Shown here in pieces: positions 54,832 to 64,000 of a stretch of 64,000 nt of DNA. Source of the DNA: an uncultured Stenotrophomonas sp. (GTDB taxonomy: Bacteria; Pseudomonadota; Gammaproteobacteria; Xanthomonadales; Xanthomonadaceae). The notes under the pieces are model-generated. The model was not told the origin of the DNA. It ran no database searches and worked only from the letters and a program-made list of their open reading frames with translations. The stretch covers positions 1-64,000 of the forward strand of contig NZ_CAMFIA010000003.1 of the NCBI RefSeq assembly GCF_945952405.1. Reading direction: 5' to 3'. The position numbers and the translations under genes are program-made. Position 1 is the stretch's first letter; each line of letters starts with the position of its first letter.

Positions 54832-56424
54832 ATGTTGGACGCCAACCTGCAGTCGCAGCTGAAGACCTATCTGGAGCGCGTGACCCGCCCGATCCAGATC
54901 ACCGCGCACGCCGACGACGGCGCCAAGTCGCAGGAAATGCTGGAACTGCTGCAGACCCTGGAAAGCCTGTCGGACAAGATCTCGCTGCAGGTCCTGCGCG
55001 ATGGCCAGGGCCGCGTGCCGTCCTTCGACCTGGGCAGCCCGGGCCAGGACATCCACCTGACCTTCGCCGGGCTGCCGATGGGCCACGAGTTCACCTCGCT
55101 GGTGCTGGCGCTGCTGCAGGTCGGCGGCCACCCGTCCAAGGCCACTGCCGAACTGATCGAGCAGGTGCAGAACCTGGAGGGCGAATACAGGTTCGAGACC
55201 TACTTCTCGCTGTCCTGCCAGAACTGCCCGGACGTGGTGCAGGCGCTGAACCTCGCTGCGGTGCTCAACCCGCGCATCCAGCACGTGGCCATCGACGGCG
55301 CGCTGTTCCAGGACGAAGTGGAGAAGCGCGAGATCATGTCGGTGCCGACCGTGTACCTCAACGGTGAAGTGTTCGACCAGGGCCGCATGACCCTCGAGCA
55401 GATCGTCGCCAAGCTGGATACCAATGCCGGCAAGCGCGATGCCGAGAAGATCGCCGCCAAGGAGGCCTTCGACGTGCTGGTGGTCGGCGGTGGTCCGGCC
55501 GGCGCCGCCGCGGCGATCTATGCCGCGCGCAAGGGCATCCGCACCGGCATTGCCGCCGAGCGCTTCGGTGGCCAGGTGCTGGACACCATGGCGATCGAGA
55601 ACTTCATCTCGGTGAAGGAAACCGAAGGCCCGAAGCTGGCCACCGCGCTGGAGCAGCACGTGCGCGAGTACGAGGTGGACATCATGAACCTGCAGCGTGC
55701 CAGCGCACTGCTGCCGGCCGGTGAAGACGGCCTGGTGCAGGTGCAGTTGGAGAACGGCGCGGTGCTGAAGTCGCGTTCGGTGATCCTGTCCACCGGTGCG
55801 CGCTGGCGCCAGATGAACGTGCCCGGCGAGGACCAGTACCGCAACAAGGGCGTGGCCTACTGCCCGCACTGCGATGGCCCGCTGTTCAAGGGCAAGCGCG
55901 TGGCGGTGATCGGTGGCGGCAACTCCGGCGTGGAAGCGGCCATCGATCTGGCCGGCATCGTGTCGCATGTGACCCTGCTGGAGTTCGATTCCAGCCTGCG
56001 CGCCGACGAAGTGCTGCAGAAAAAACTGCGCAGTCTGGCCAACGTGACCGTGCTGACCAGCGCGCAGACCACCGAAGTGCTGGGCGACGGCAGCCGGGTC
56101 ACCGGCCTGGTCTACAAGGACCGCGTCGGCGGAGATGCCCACCGTGTCGAGCTTGAAGGCATCTTCGTGCAGATCGGCCTGCTGCCCAACACCGAGTGGC
56201 TGAAGGATGTGGTGTCGCTTTCGCCACGTGGCGAGGTCGTGATCGACGATCGTGGCCAGACCAACCTGCCGGGCGTGTTCGCGGCTGGCGATTGCACGAC
56301 GGTGCCCTACAAGCAGATCATCATTGCCATGGGCGCTGGCTCGACCGCCGCACTGAGCGCGTTCGACCACCTGATCCGCTCGTCGGTCAGCAACAGCAGC
56401 GGTGCCGTTGCTGAAGCCGCCTGA
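54832..56424 (+). CDS. ahpF: Alkyl hydroperoxide reductase, flavoprotein subunit
   Basis: A 530-residue FAD protein that passes electrons from NADH to AhpC. The amino-terminal double thioredoxin fold (1-200) has the redox centre SCQNCPDVV; the thioredoxin reductase-like part has FAD motif [21 protein letters not shown], the second disulfide [12 protein letters not shown] motif [19 protein letters not shown] and [14 protein letters not shown] lies 8 nt upstream of the start. It belongs to the ahpC-ahpF-oxyR set typical of xanthomonads. Confidence 0.97.
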   Translation: MLDANLQSQLKTYLERVTRPIQITAHADDGAKSQEMLELLQTLESLSDKISLQVLRDGQGRVPSFDLGSPGQDIHLTFAGLPMGHEFTSLVLALLQVGGHPSKATAELIEQVQNLEGEYRFETYFSLSCQNCPDVVQALNLAAVLNPRIQHVAIDGALFQDEVEKREIMSVPTVYLNGEVFDQGRMTLEQIVAKLDTNAGKRDAEKIAAKEAFDVLVVGGGPAGAAAAIYAARKGIRTGIAAERFGGQVLDTMAIENFISVKETEGPKLATALEQHVREYEVDIMNLQRASALLPAGEDGLVQVQLENGAVLKSRSVILSTGARWRQMNVPGEDQYRNKGVAYCPHCDGPLFKGKRVAVIGGGNSGVEAAIDLAGIVSHVTLLEFDSSLRADEVLQKKLRSLANVTVLTSAQTTEVLGDGSRVTGLVYKDRVGGDAHRVELEGIFVQIGLLPNTEWLKDVVSLSPRGEVVIDDRGQTNLPGVFAAGDCTTVPYKQIIIAMGAGSTAALSAFDHLIRSSVSNSSGAVAEAA

Positions 56425-56509
56425 TCCACCGTTCCCAGGTCACCGGGAACATTGTCTGCCTGTCGGGTAACCAAGCCGTCAGCCGGTCCGTTACCCCTGG
56501 GGTGTAAGG

Positions 56510-57472
56510 ATGAACCTACGTGATCTGAAGTACCTGGTAGCCCTGGCCGAACATAAGCATTTCGGCCGGGCTGCCGCTGCCTGCTTCGTCAGCCAGCCCA
56601 CGCTGTCGACGCAGATCCGCAAGCTTGAAGAAGAACTGGGCCTGCCACTGGTGGAACGCGCGCCGCGCAAGGTGATGCTGACCCCGGCCGGCCAGGAAGC
56701 GGCCACGCGGGCACGGGTGATCGTGTCCGAAGTGGAACAACTGAAGGAAGCGGCGCGACGCAGCCGCGACCCGGAAGCCGGCACGGTGCGCCTGGGCATC
56801 TTCCCGACCCTGGGGCCCTACCTGCTGCCGCATGTCATTCCGCGCATCCGCGATCGCTTCCCGGATCTGGAACTGCTGCTGATCGAGGAAAAGAGCGACG
56901 TGCTGCTGGAACGCCTGCGCGAAGGCAAGCTCGATGCCGCGCTGCTGGCCCTGCCGGTGATCGACGACCAGCTGCATGCCGAGTTCCTGTTCGAGGAGCC
57001 GTTCCTGCTCGCCGTTTCCGGGCGCCACCCGCTGGCCCGTCGCGAGCACCTGGACGTGCAGGAGCTGGCCACGCAGAAGCTGCTGCTGCTGGAAGACGGC
57101 CACTGCCTGCGCGACCAGGCGCTGGAGGTCTGCCGCCTGTTCGGCGCCAACGAGAAGTCCGAGTTCCGCGCCACCAGCCTGGAGACGCTGCGGCAGATGG
57201 TCGCCGCCGACGTCGGCATCACCTTGCTGCCGAGCCTGTCGGTACAGCCACCGGTACCGCGTTCGAGCAACATCCGCCTGCTCGATTTCACCGGCGAAGG
57301 CCGTCCCAGCCGTCGCATCGCCATGATCTGGCGGCGCAGCTCGGCCATGAACGACTTCCTGATGGAGCTGGCCGACCAGTTCAAGCGCCTGCCACAGGCG
57401 CTGTTCACCCTCGATGCGCTCAATGCCGGCGGCGATGCCGGCTCCCTGCCCGGCCCCGTGCTGAACGGCTGA
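56510..57472 (+). CDS. oxyR: Hydrogen peroxide sensor OxyR (LysR family)
   Basis: A 320-residue LysR regulator. The DNA-binding part MNLRDLKYLVALAEHKHFGRAA and ACFVSQPTLSTQIRKLEEELG is OxyR-like. The two redox cysteines fall at Cys199 (EDGHCLRD) and Cys208 (LEVCRL), the same numbers as in E. coli, so disulfide activation should be intact. It follows ahpF by 85 bp on the same strand and probably controls ahpC through the site at 53925. A strong hairpin terminator follows. Confidence 0.97.
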   Translation: MNLRDLKYLVALAEHKHFGRAAAACFVSQPTLSTQIRKLEEELGLPLVERAPRKVMLTPAGQEAATRARVIVSEVEQLKEAARRSRDPEAGTVRLGIFPTLGPYLLPHVIPRIRDRFPDLELLLIEEKSDVLLERLREGKLDAALLALPVIDDQLHAEFLFEEPFLLAVSGRHPLARREHLDVQELATQKLLLLEDGHCLRDQALEVCRLFGANEKSEFRATSLETLRQMVAADVGITLLPSLSVQPPVPRSSNIRLLDFTGEGRPSRRIAMIWRRSSAMNDFLMELADQFKRLPQALFTLDALNAGGDAGSLPGPVLNG

Positions 57473-57541
57473 GCCCCCGCGGCACCGGCCCGGAATCGGC
57501 GGGAGTCGATTCCGGTCGCATTTGTCCCCACAATACAGACA

Positions 57542-57567
57542 GGCGGCGCCAGCTGGCGCCGCCTTTT
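57542..57567 (+). terminator. Terminator after oxyR
   Basis: A palindrome GGCGGCGCCAG/CTGGCGCCGCC (11-bp arms, no separate loop bases beyond the centre) followed by TTTT, 70 nt after the oxyR stop and 29 nt before the rnk start. Confidence 0.75.
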
Positions 57568-57595
57568 GCATGGCTTTCAACCAAGGAGCTTCACC

Positions 57596-58000
57596 ATGAA
57601 CACCGCCAGCGGCCTGCCGCCGTCGATCACCGTTTCTTCCTTCGACATGGACCGCCTGGATGCCATGCTCGAGTCCCCTGCGCTGAGCCAGACGCCTGCC
57701 GCGCTCGCGCTTGCTGAAGAACTCAACCGGGCCACCGTACTGGCACCGGACCAGATTCCCGAAGGCATCGTCATGATGCATTCGCGCGTGGAGTGCGAAG
57801 ATGAAGTGTCGGGCGAAAAGCATGTCCTGACCCTGGTCTTCCCCCGCGAAGCCAATGTCGATGAAGGCAAGGTTTCCGTGCTGGCCCCGGTCGGCAGTGC
57901 CCTGCTCGGCCTGGCGATCGGCCAGAGCATCGACTGGAACGCGCCCGGCGGCCGCAAGCTGCGCCTGCGCGTGACCGCGGTCCACAACGACCGCCCCTGA
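57596..58000 (+). CDS. rnk: Rnk-type GreA/GreB-like transcription factor
   Basis: A 134-residue protein with a short helical amino end and a C-terminal GreA/GreB-type FKBP-like domain: [56 protein letters not shown] (in part). It lacks the long coiled coil of GreA, as Rnk does. Rnk binds RNA polymerase in the secondary channel and was first noted as a regulator of nucleoside diphosphate kinase. AAGGAG is 7 nt before the ATG. The tal gene follows after 50 bp. Confidence 0.88.
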   Translation: MNTASGLPPSITVSSFDMDRLDAMLESPALSQTPAALALAEELNRATVLAPDQIPEGIVMMHSRVECEDEVSGEKHVLTLVFPREANVDEGKVSVLAPVGSALLGLAIGQSIDWNAPGGRKLRLRVTAVHNDRP

Positions 58001-58050
58001 TTACCGCTGCGCACCGCGCGCGATTCGATCCCCCTGCACCAGGAGCCGTA

Positions 58051-59007
58051 ATGAGTACCCCGTCCAAACTGTCCCAGCTGCGCGAACTGTCCGTGGTCGT
58101 TGCCGACACCGGCGACTACGAGGCGATCAAGCGCCTGCAGCCGGTGGACTGCACCACCAACCCGACCCTGGTGAAGAAGGCGCTGGACCTGCCGGTCTAC
58201 GCCGAACTGATCGAACGCGAACTGGCCTGGGGCCGCCAGCAGGGCGGCGACCGCGAAACCGTGGTGCACGCCGTGGCGGACCGCCTGACCATCGGCGTTG
58301 GCGCGCTGCTGAGCACGCTGGTCCCCGGCCGCGTGTCCACCGAAGTGGATGCCGACCAGGCTCACGACACCGCTGCCACCGTGGCCAAGGCCCGCCAGTT
58401 CATCCAGATGTACGCCGATGCCGGCGTACCGCGCGAGAAGATCCTGATCAAGATCGCTGCGACCTGGGAAGGCGTGGAAGCCGCGCGCATCCTGCAGGCC
58501 GAAGGCATCGACTGCAACCTGACCCTGATCTTCAACCCGACCCAGGCGCTGGCCTGCAGCGAAGCCGGCGCGTTCCTGATCTCGCCGTTCGTCGGCCGCA
58601 TCCTGGACTGGTACGTGGCCAACGGCCAAACCCCGGCCAACATCGACGAAGACCCGGGCGTGAAGTTCGTGCGCGGCGTGTATGCCGAATTCAAGCGCCG
58701 TGGCTCGCCGACGGTGGTGATGGGGGCGTCGTTCCGCTCCACCGCGCAGATCGAAGCGCTGGCCGGTTGCGACCGCCTGACGATCTCGCCGGACCTGCTG
58801 GAGAAGCTGGACGCCGACCACGGCGAGCTGCCGCGCAAGCTGGTGGCCGGTGCAGCCGACGGCGCCGCGGTGACGCCGATCGATGCGGCGAAGTTCGCAG
58901 CCGACCTGGCCGCGGATCCGATGGCAACCGAGAAGCTGGCGACCGGTATCGATGCGTTTGCCAAGGATCTGCAGGCGCTGCGCGAGCGCATTCGCTCGGA
59001 ACTGTGA
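58051..59007 (+). CDS. tal: Transaldolase
   Basis: A 318-residue TalB-type enzyme of the non-oxidative pentose phosphate pathway, exchanging dihydroxyacetone units between sugar phosphates. [14 protein letters not shown] and the Schiff-base Lys134 in [11 protein letters not shown] are conserved; [13 protein letters not shown] and [20 protein letters not shown] fit. It is close downstream of rnk. The ahpCF-oxyR-rnk-tal set combines peroxide defence with NADPH-related carbon flow, though a shared transcript is not shown. Confidence 0.97.
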   Translation: MSTPSKLSQLRELSVVVADTGDYEAIKRLQPVDCTTNPTLVKKALDLPVYAELIERELAWGRQQGGDRETVVHAVADRLTIGVGALLSTLVPGRVSTEVDADQAHDTAATVAKARQFIQMYADAGVPREKILIKIAATWEGVEAARILQAEGIDCNLTLIFNPTQALACSEAGAFLISPFVGRILDWYVANGQTPANIDEDPGVKFVRGVYAEFKRRGSPTVVMGASFRSTAQIEALAGCDRLTISPDLLEKLDADHGELPRKLVAGAADGAAVTPIDAAKFAADLAADPMATEKLATGIDAFAKDLQALRERIRSEL

Positions 59008-59082
59008 TTCCGGCCAACGGCTGAGCCCCTCGTGACGGGGGGCTGGGTCGCGAAATGCATGAAGCAACAGCCGCGCTGGGTC

Positions 59083-59178
59083 GGGCGGGTTGGGTTCGCG
59101 GGAGACGCCGTGAATCCGTCCCTGGAGGCTTGGCCGCCGCATCCATGCGGCGGACACTCCCGCGAACCCAACCCGCCC
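59083..59178. repeat. Large cruciform element, copy 2
   Basis: Arms 59083-59104 and 59157-59178 are perfectly complementary over 22 bp. The interior has ACGCCGTGAATCCGTCC and the GCCGCAT/ATGCGGC hairpin, as in the element at 30196, yet the arm sequence is different. Confidence 0.78.
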
Positions 59179-59260
59179 CGCCCTCTGACAGTTTCCTGTG
59201 GCCGCCCGCCACGGAAGGAAGAAGGAAGTGCAGAGCGGGTCGCGCGCTTCGCTTGCTCGG

Positions 59261-59283
59261 AGCGGAGCATGGCTCCGCTCTAC
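59261..59283 (-). repeat. SMAG-like palindrome
   Basis: AGCGGAGC-ATG-GCTCCGCT followed by CTAC, GTAG-headed on the minus strand. Confidence 0.6.
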
Positions 59284-59305
59284 AGAAAGCACTGCAGGAT
59301 CAAAC

Positions 59306-59337
59306 AAAAAGGACGCGGCGAAAGCCGCGTCCTTTTT
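59306..59337. terminator. Bidirectional terminator between tal and msrA
   Basis: AAAAAGGACGCGGC-GAAA-GCCGCGTCCTTTTT: a 14-bp stem including A/T tracts on both sides, so it can stop transcripts from either direction. It is about 300 nt after tal. Confidence 0.88.
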
Positions 59338-59402
59338 CCTTTCCATCAGTTCGTCAGTAACCCAATGCTCTTTCCCACCGTCACCGGGAAACTGTCAGGG
59401 GT

Positions 59403-59659
59403 GGGGCGGTGTGGGCTGGCAGGACCGTTGGCGCCATGGGCCAGTCGCATGCGACTGGCGGGTTGGGCAGGACGCCCAACCCCGGTCTTGCCGTGTGCGC
59501 AGGACAGCGCACGCGAGCAAGGCGCCATCGAGCCCCCATGGGCGAGGGCGCTTTGCTTGCGAAGCACTGCTTCGCAAGCGCCCGAACGCACAGCCGCCAG
59601 CGGCTGGGCCGGACCCCGGAGGGGGGTTTACGGCGTGTCCTGCCAACCCACACCGCCCC
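59403..59659. repeat. Large cruciform element, copy 3, with nested hairpins
   Basis: Arms 59403-59425 and 59637-59659 pair over 22 of 23 bp. Inside, in minus orientation, is the same ACGCCGTAAACC core. Additional hairpins are nested within: GCTTGCGAAGC/GCTTCGCAAGC near 59556-59580, CCAGTCGCAT/GCGACTGG near 59441-59459, and GTTGGGC/GCCCAAC near 59462-59480. With the terminator and copy 2 it fills the 733-bp gene-free gap between tal and msrA. Confidence 0.75.
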
Positions 59660-59740
59660 ACCCAACCCGCAGAAACCCAGAGCCGCTTTGGCTGTTGACG
59701 TTGATTTTGACGTTGCCCGCCGCAGGCGGACCACCGCGCG

Positions 59741-60427
<687 letters not shown>

Positions 60428-60436
60428 GATGCGCTC

Positions 60437-60700
60437 CTACGCCGGCTGTCCGGCCCAATCGTCTGCATCGGAAATGGGGTCGCCCGGCGCCGCGCCCAAG
60501 TCCAGCGCGGCAACGATGTCCTCGGCCTGCGGGCGTGCCGCATCCGGGATGCCGACCCGCAACACGCCGAACAGGGGCAGCTCGCCCATGCCGCCCAGCA
60601 GCTGCTCGCCGAACACGAAGGCCGGGATGCCGGCGTCTTCCAGCGCGTGCTTGACCAGGTGGGCGTCGAACAGGTTGTCGGCCTTGTAGACGATATGCAT
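60437..60700 (-). CDS. DUF2007 small protein
   Basis: An 87-residue cytoplasmic protein. MHIVYKADNLFDAHLVKHALEDAGIPAFVFGEQL and FGVLRVGIPDAARPQAEDIVAAL (in parts) show the DUF2007 ferredoxin-like fold, once labelled putative signal-transducing protein; it resembles regulatory domains that bind partners. The gene ends 9 bp before msrA starts, so the two are probably one operon. Function unknown. Confidence 0.87.
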   Translation of the reverse strand: MHIVYKADNLFDAHLVKHALEDAGIPAFVFGEQLLGGMGELPLFGVLRVGIPDAARPQAEDIVAALDLGAAPGDPISDADDWAGQPA

Positions 60701-60774
60701 GGCGCATCTCCTCGGGGCAGGCTTCCAGCATACGCCCGGGCGCTGAATGCCGCCGGTGACGGCCCATGACCGTT

Positions 60775-60798
60775 GCGCCGGCCAGCGGCCGGTGCTAC
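60775..60798 (-). repeat. SMAG/REP palindrome upstream of glnS
   Basis: GCGCCGGCC-AGC-GGCCGGTGC followed by TAC, a GTAG-type head on the minus strand; it is in the divergent gap between DUF2007 and glnS. Confidence 0.65.
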
Positions 60799-60876
60799 CG
60801 GGAGAGGGGCACCGCCGGGCAGCCCTGCCCGGTACGCGCTAGACTGTTGATCTTTCTGCCTCTCTTTCGCCGCCTC

Positions 60877-62625
<1,749 letters not shown>

Positions 62626-62668
62626 GGACCTGCGCGGGCGCCGGGACGGCGCCCGCACGCCCGCCACG

Positions 62669-63322
62669 ATGACCACCGCCCTGTCCGCCCTGCTCTGGTT
62701 CCTGTCACAGCATCCGCTGCTGACGTTCTTTTCGGCGATGGTGCTGGCCGGGCTGGTCTCGTGGTGGCGACGCTTCCCGGGCTACGCGATCGTGGTGTTC
62801 CCGCTGGCGATGCTCAACATCTTCCTCGGTCACTTCCTCAACGCCGCCTTCCTCAACGTAGTGGGAGAGCGCGGCGAAGCGGTGATCGTGAAGTCGGAGC
62901 AGACCAGCTCGACGATGAACGAGCAGTACATCTGGCGCTATGAAGCGGTGCTGCGCACGGCCGAGGGCCGCGATGTGGAGGTGGTGTTCCATACCAACAC
63001 CGCCTCGCTGTGGCCGCTGGAGAACGCGATCCGCATTCCGGCGCAGGACCAGCCGTTCGTGGTGAAGTACACGCCGGGCTTCCCGCGAAACTTCGTCATC
63101 CTCACCAACGAATCACCGCACGGTATCGCCGAGGCCCGTGCCAACGCGCGCGAGCGCGTGGAGGTCGCGGCGCGCAAGCTGCATTTCAGCCCCGGCAACG
63201 CCGCTTTCCGCGCGGACTATCGCCGCGAGCTGGAAACCTGGCTGCGCGACCAGGGCGACGACCCTCAGCAGCAGTCCGACGCGCAGCGCTATCGCGCTGA
63301 ACTCGACGCCCTCGATCACTAG
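62669..63322 (+). CDS. Uncharacterised membrane protein
   Basis: A 217-residue protein with two amino-terminal membrane helices (about 5-30 and 37-65) and a soluble domain (70-217). The soluble part alternates beta strands (AVIVKSEQTSSTMNEQYIWRYEAVLRT in part, VEVVFHTNTASLWP) and ends in charged helices. It follows glnS by 43 bp. I recognise no catalytic motif. Proteins of this kind are often annotated as DUF-containing membrane proteins. Confidence 0.75.
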   Translation: MTTALSALLWFLSQHPLLTFFSAMVLAGLVSWWRRFPGYAIVVFPLAMLNIFLGHFLNAAFLNVVGERGEAVIVKSEQTSSTMNEQYIWRYEAVLRTAEGRDVEVVFHTNTASLWPLENAIRIPAQDQPFVVKYTPGFPRNFVILTNESPHGIAEARANARERVEVAARKLHFSPGNAAFRADYRRELETWLRDQGDDPQQQSDAQRYRAELDALDH

Positions 63323-63369
63323 GTCCAGGCCCTGCCTGGAGGTTCCACCCCATCCCCCACAGGCCTGAC

Positions 63370-64000
63370 ATGACCACCCCCTCCACTGCCCTCCTCCCAC
63401 TGCTGCAGCAGGCGCTGCAGGACGGCGGCATCGCCTGCCGGACCGACGACGGCGCGCTGCTGCTGGACAGCGGGCTGCGCCTGACCCCGCACGCGATGGC
63501 CGCGCAGGCGCGCGACAACGGCGGCTGGCAGACCTCGACCGTCATCGAGACCCAGCACCCCGTGCTGTTCGCCGATGGCCTGTTCGAGTACCAGCACGCC
63601 AACGGTGCCGACGAGCGGGCCTCGCTGCTGTCCGGCTTCCAGGCATGGGTGCGGGTGGACCTGGCGACCCTGCAGACCGCGATCGGCGCCGAGGACGCAC
63701 AGGGCCTGCCGATGATGGGCCTGGCCTATCCAGCCGGCGACGACGGCGAGGAACACCAGCGCACCGTCGTGCTGGGGCCGCTGGCCCACTACCGCGCACG
63801 CGAGGTGGATGCCTCCACCTGCAGCGAAGACGACCACGGTTCCTGCCCGTGCTGCCTGTTCACGCGCAGCATGGATGCCTTCGACGAGCTGCTGAAGGCG
63901 CGCCAGTTCCTGGCCATCCGCCTGTTCGCCTCGCGCGATGCCGATGGCCTGTGCGAGGCCGATTGCCGGGTCAACGGCCATGACTTTGCCGCCGCCCTGC
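63370..64000 (+). CDS. DUF6348-like protein, 3'-truncated by the window edge
   Basis: The first 210 residues of a cytoplasmic protein. GFQAWVRVDLATLQTAIG, RTVVLGPLAHYRAREV and SCPCCLFTRSMDAFDELL followed by FLAIRLFASRDADGLCEADCRVNG match the pattern of the DUF6348 family, as far as I recall it. The CPCC cluster and later cysteines could bind metal. Its ATG is 47 bp after the membrane protein gene. The true end lies outside the window. Confidence 0.7.
   Translation, partial: MTTPSTALLPLLQQALQDGGIACRTDDGALLLDSGLRLTPHAMAAQARDNGGWQTSTVIETQHPVLFADGLFEYQHANGADERASLLSGFQAWVRVDLATLQTAIGAEDAQGLPMMGLAYPAGDDGEEHQRTVVLGPLAHYRAREVDASTCSEDDHGSCPCCLFTRSMDAFDELLKARQFLAIRLFASRDADGLCEADCRVNGHDFAAAL

Overview
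The window looks like chromosomal DNA of a Stenotrophomonas species (Xanthomonadaceae). The evidence is high GC with strong third-position GC, many short GTAG-headed palindromes of the kind known as SMAG/REP elements in S. maltophilia, and xanthomonad-type genes (a GT41 OGT homologue next to prfA, an StmPr-like S8 protease, TonB receptors). There is no prophage, IS transposase, CRISPR array or rRNA. Most of it is housekeeping DNA; the accessory character is in roughly 0.5-18 kb and in the repeat-filled gaps.

Layout. 1-0.5 kb: a leftward tRNA-Tyr/Gly/Thr/tuf operon. 0.5-5.7 kb: an exported isoaspartyl peptidase, an exported cyanophycinase and a divergent TonB-dependent receptor, which together look like a cyanophycin (or beta-aspartyl peptide) scavenging locus. 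5.7-17.3 kb: a two-component relay made of a hybrid kinase, a REC-EAL protein, a second hybrid kinase with an Hpt domain and an RcsB/NarL-like regulator, followed by a pertactin-type autotransporter. An almost identical 20-bp motif lies upstream of both the first kinase and the autotransporter, 19-20 bp before a TANNNT -10 box. 17.3-18.2 kb: a non-coding tandem array of about 203-bp structured units. 18.2-25.2 kb: ychF, pth, rplY, prs, tRNA-Gln, ispE, lolB and a TPR protein, all leftward. 25.2-30.1 kb: hemA-prfA-OGT-ppk2, rightward.

30.5-36 kb holds a TlpA-like lipoprotein, a YihY protein, wrbA, DUF2069, a one-domain asparaginase and an S8 protease. 36.3-43 kb holds ilvE, sufT and the three-subunit transhydrogenase genes, whose first subunit gene is separated from the other two by an opposite-strand ECF sigma / TM protein / DUF3106 module. 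43-53.7 kb: DUF1631; a tightly overlapping nitroreductase-exonuclease-Nudix-formylglutamate hydrolase operon; a DHA2 efflux pump with divergent LysR; pip; prmC. 53.7-59 kb: peroxide defence (ahpC-ahpF-oxyR with an OxyR site before ahpC), rnk and tal. 59-64 kb: msrA, DUF2007, glnS and two uncharacterised genes, the last cut by the window edge.

The intergenic DNA is unusually structured. Three families recur: SMAG-like GTAG palindromes; about 40-bp hairpins with GGGGTCAGATCC ends and compensating changes; and larger cruciforms whose 20-23-bp arms differ in sequence between copies but remain complementary. The strongest leads for undescribed biology are the motif-linked relay/autotransporter locus, the 203-bp array and the cruciform family.
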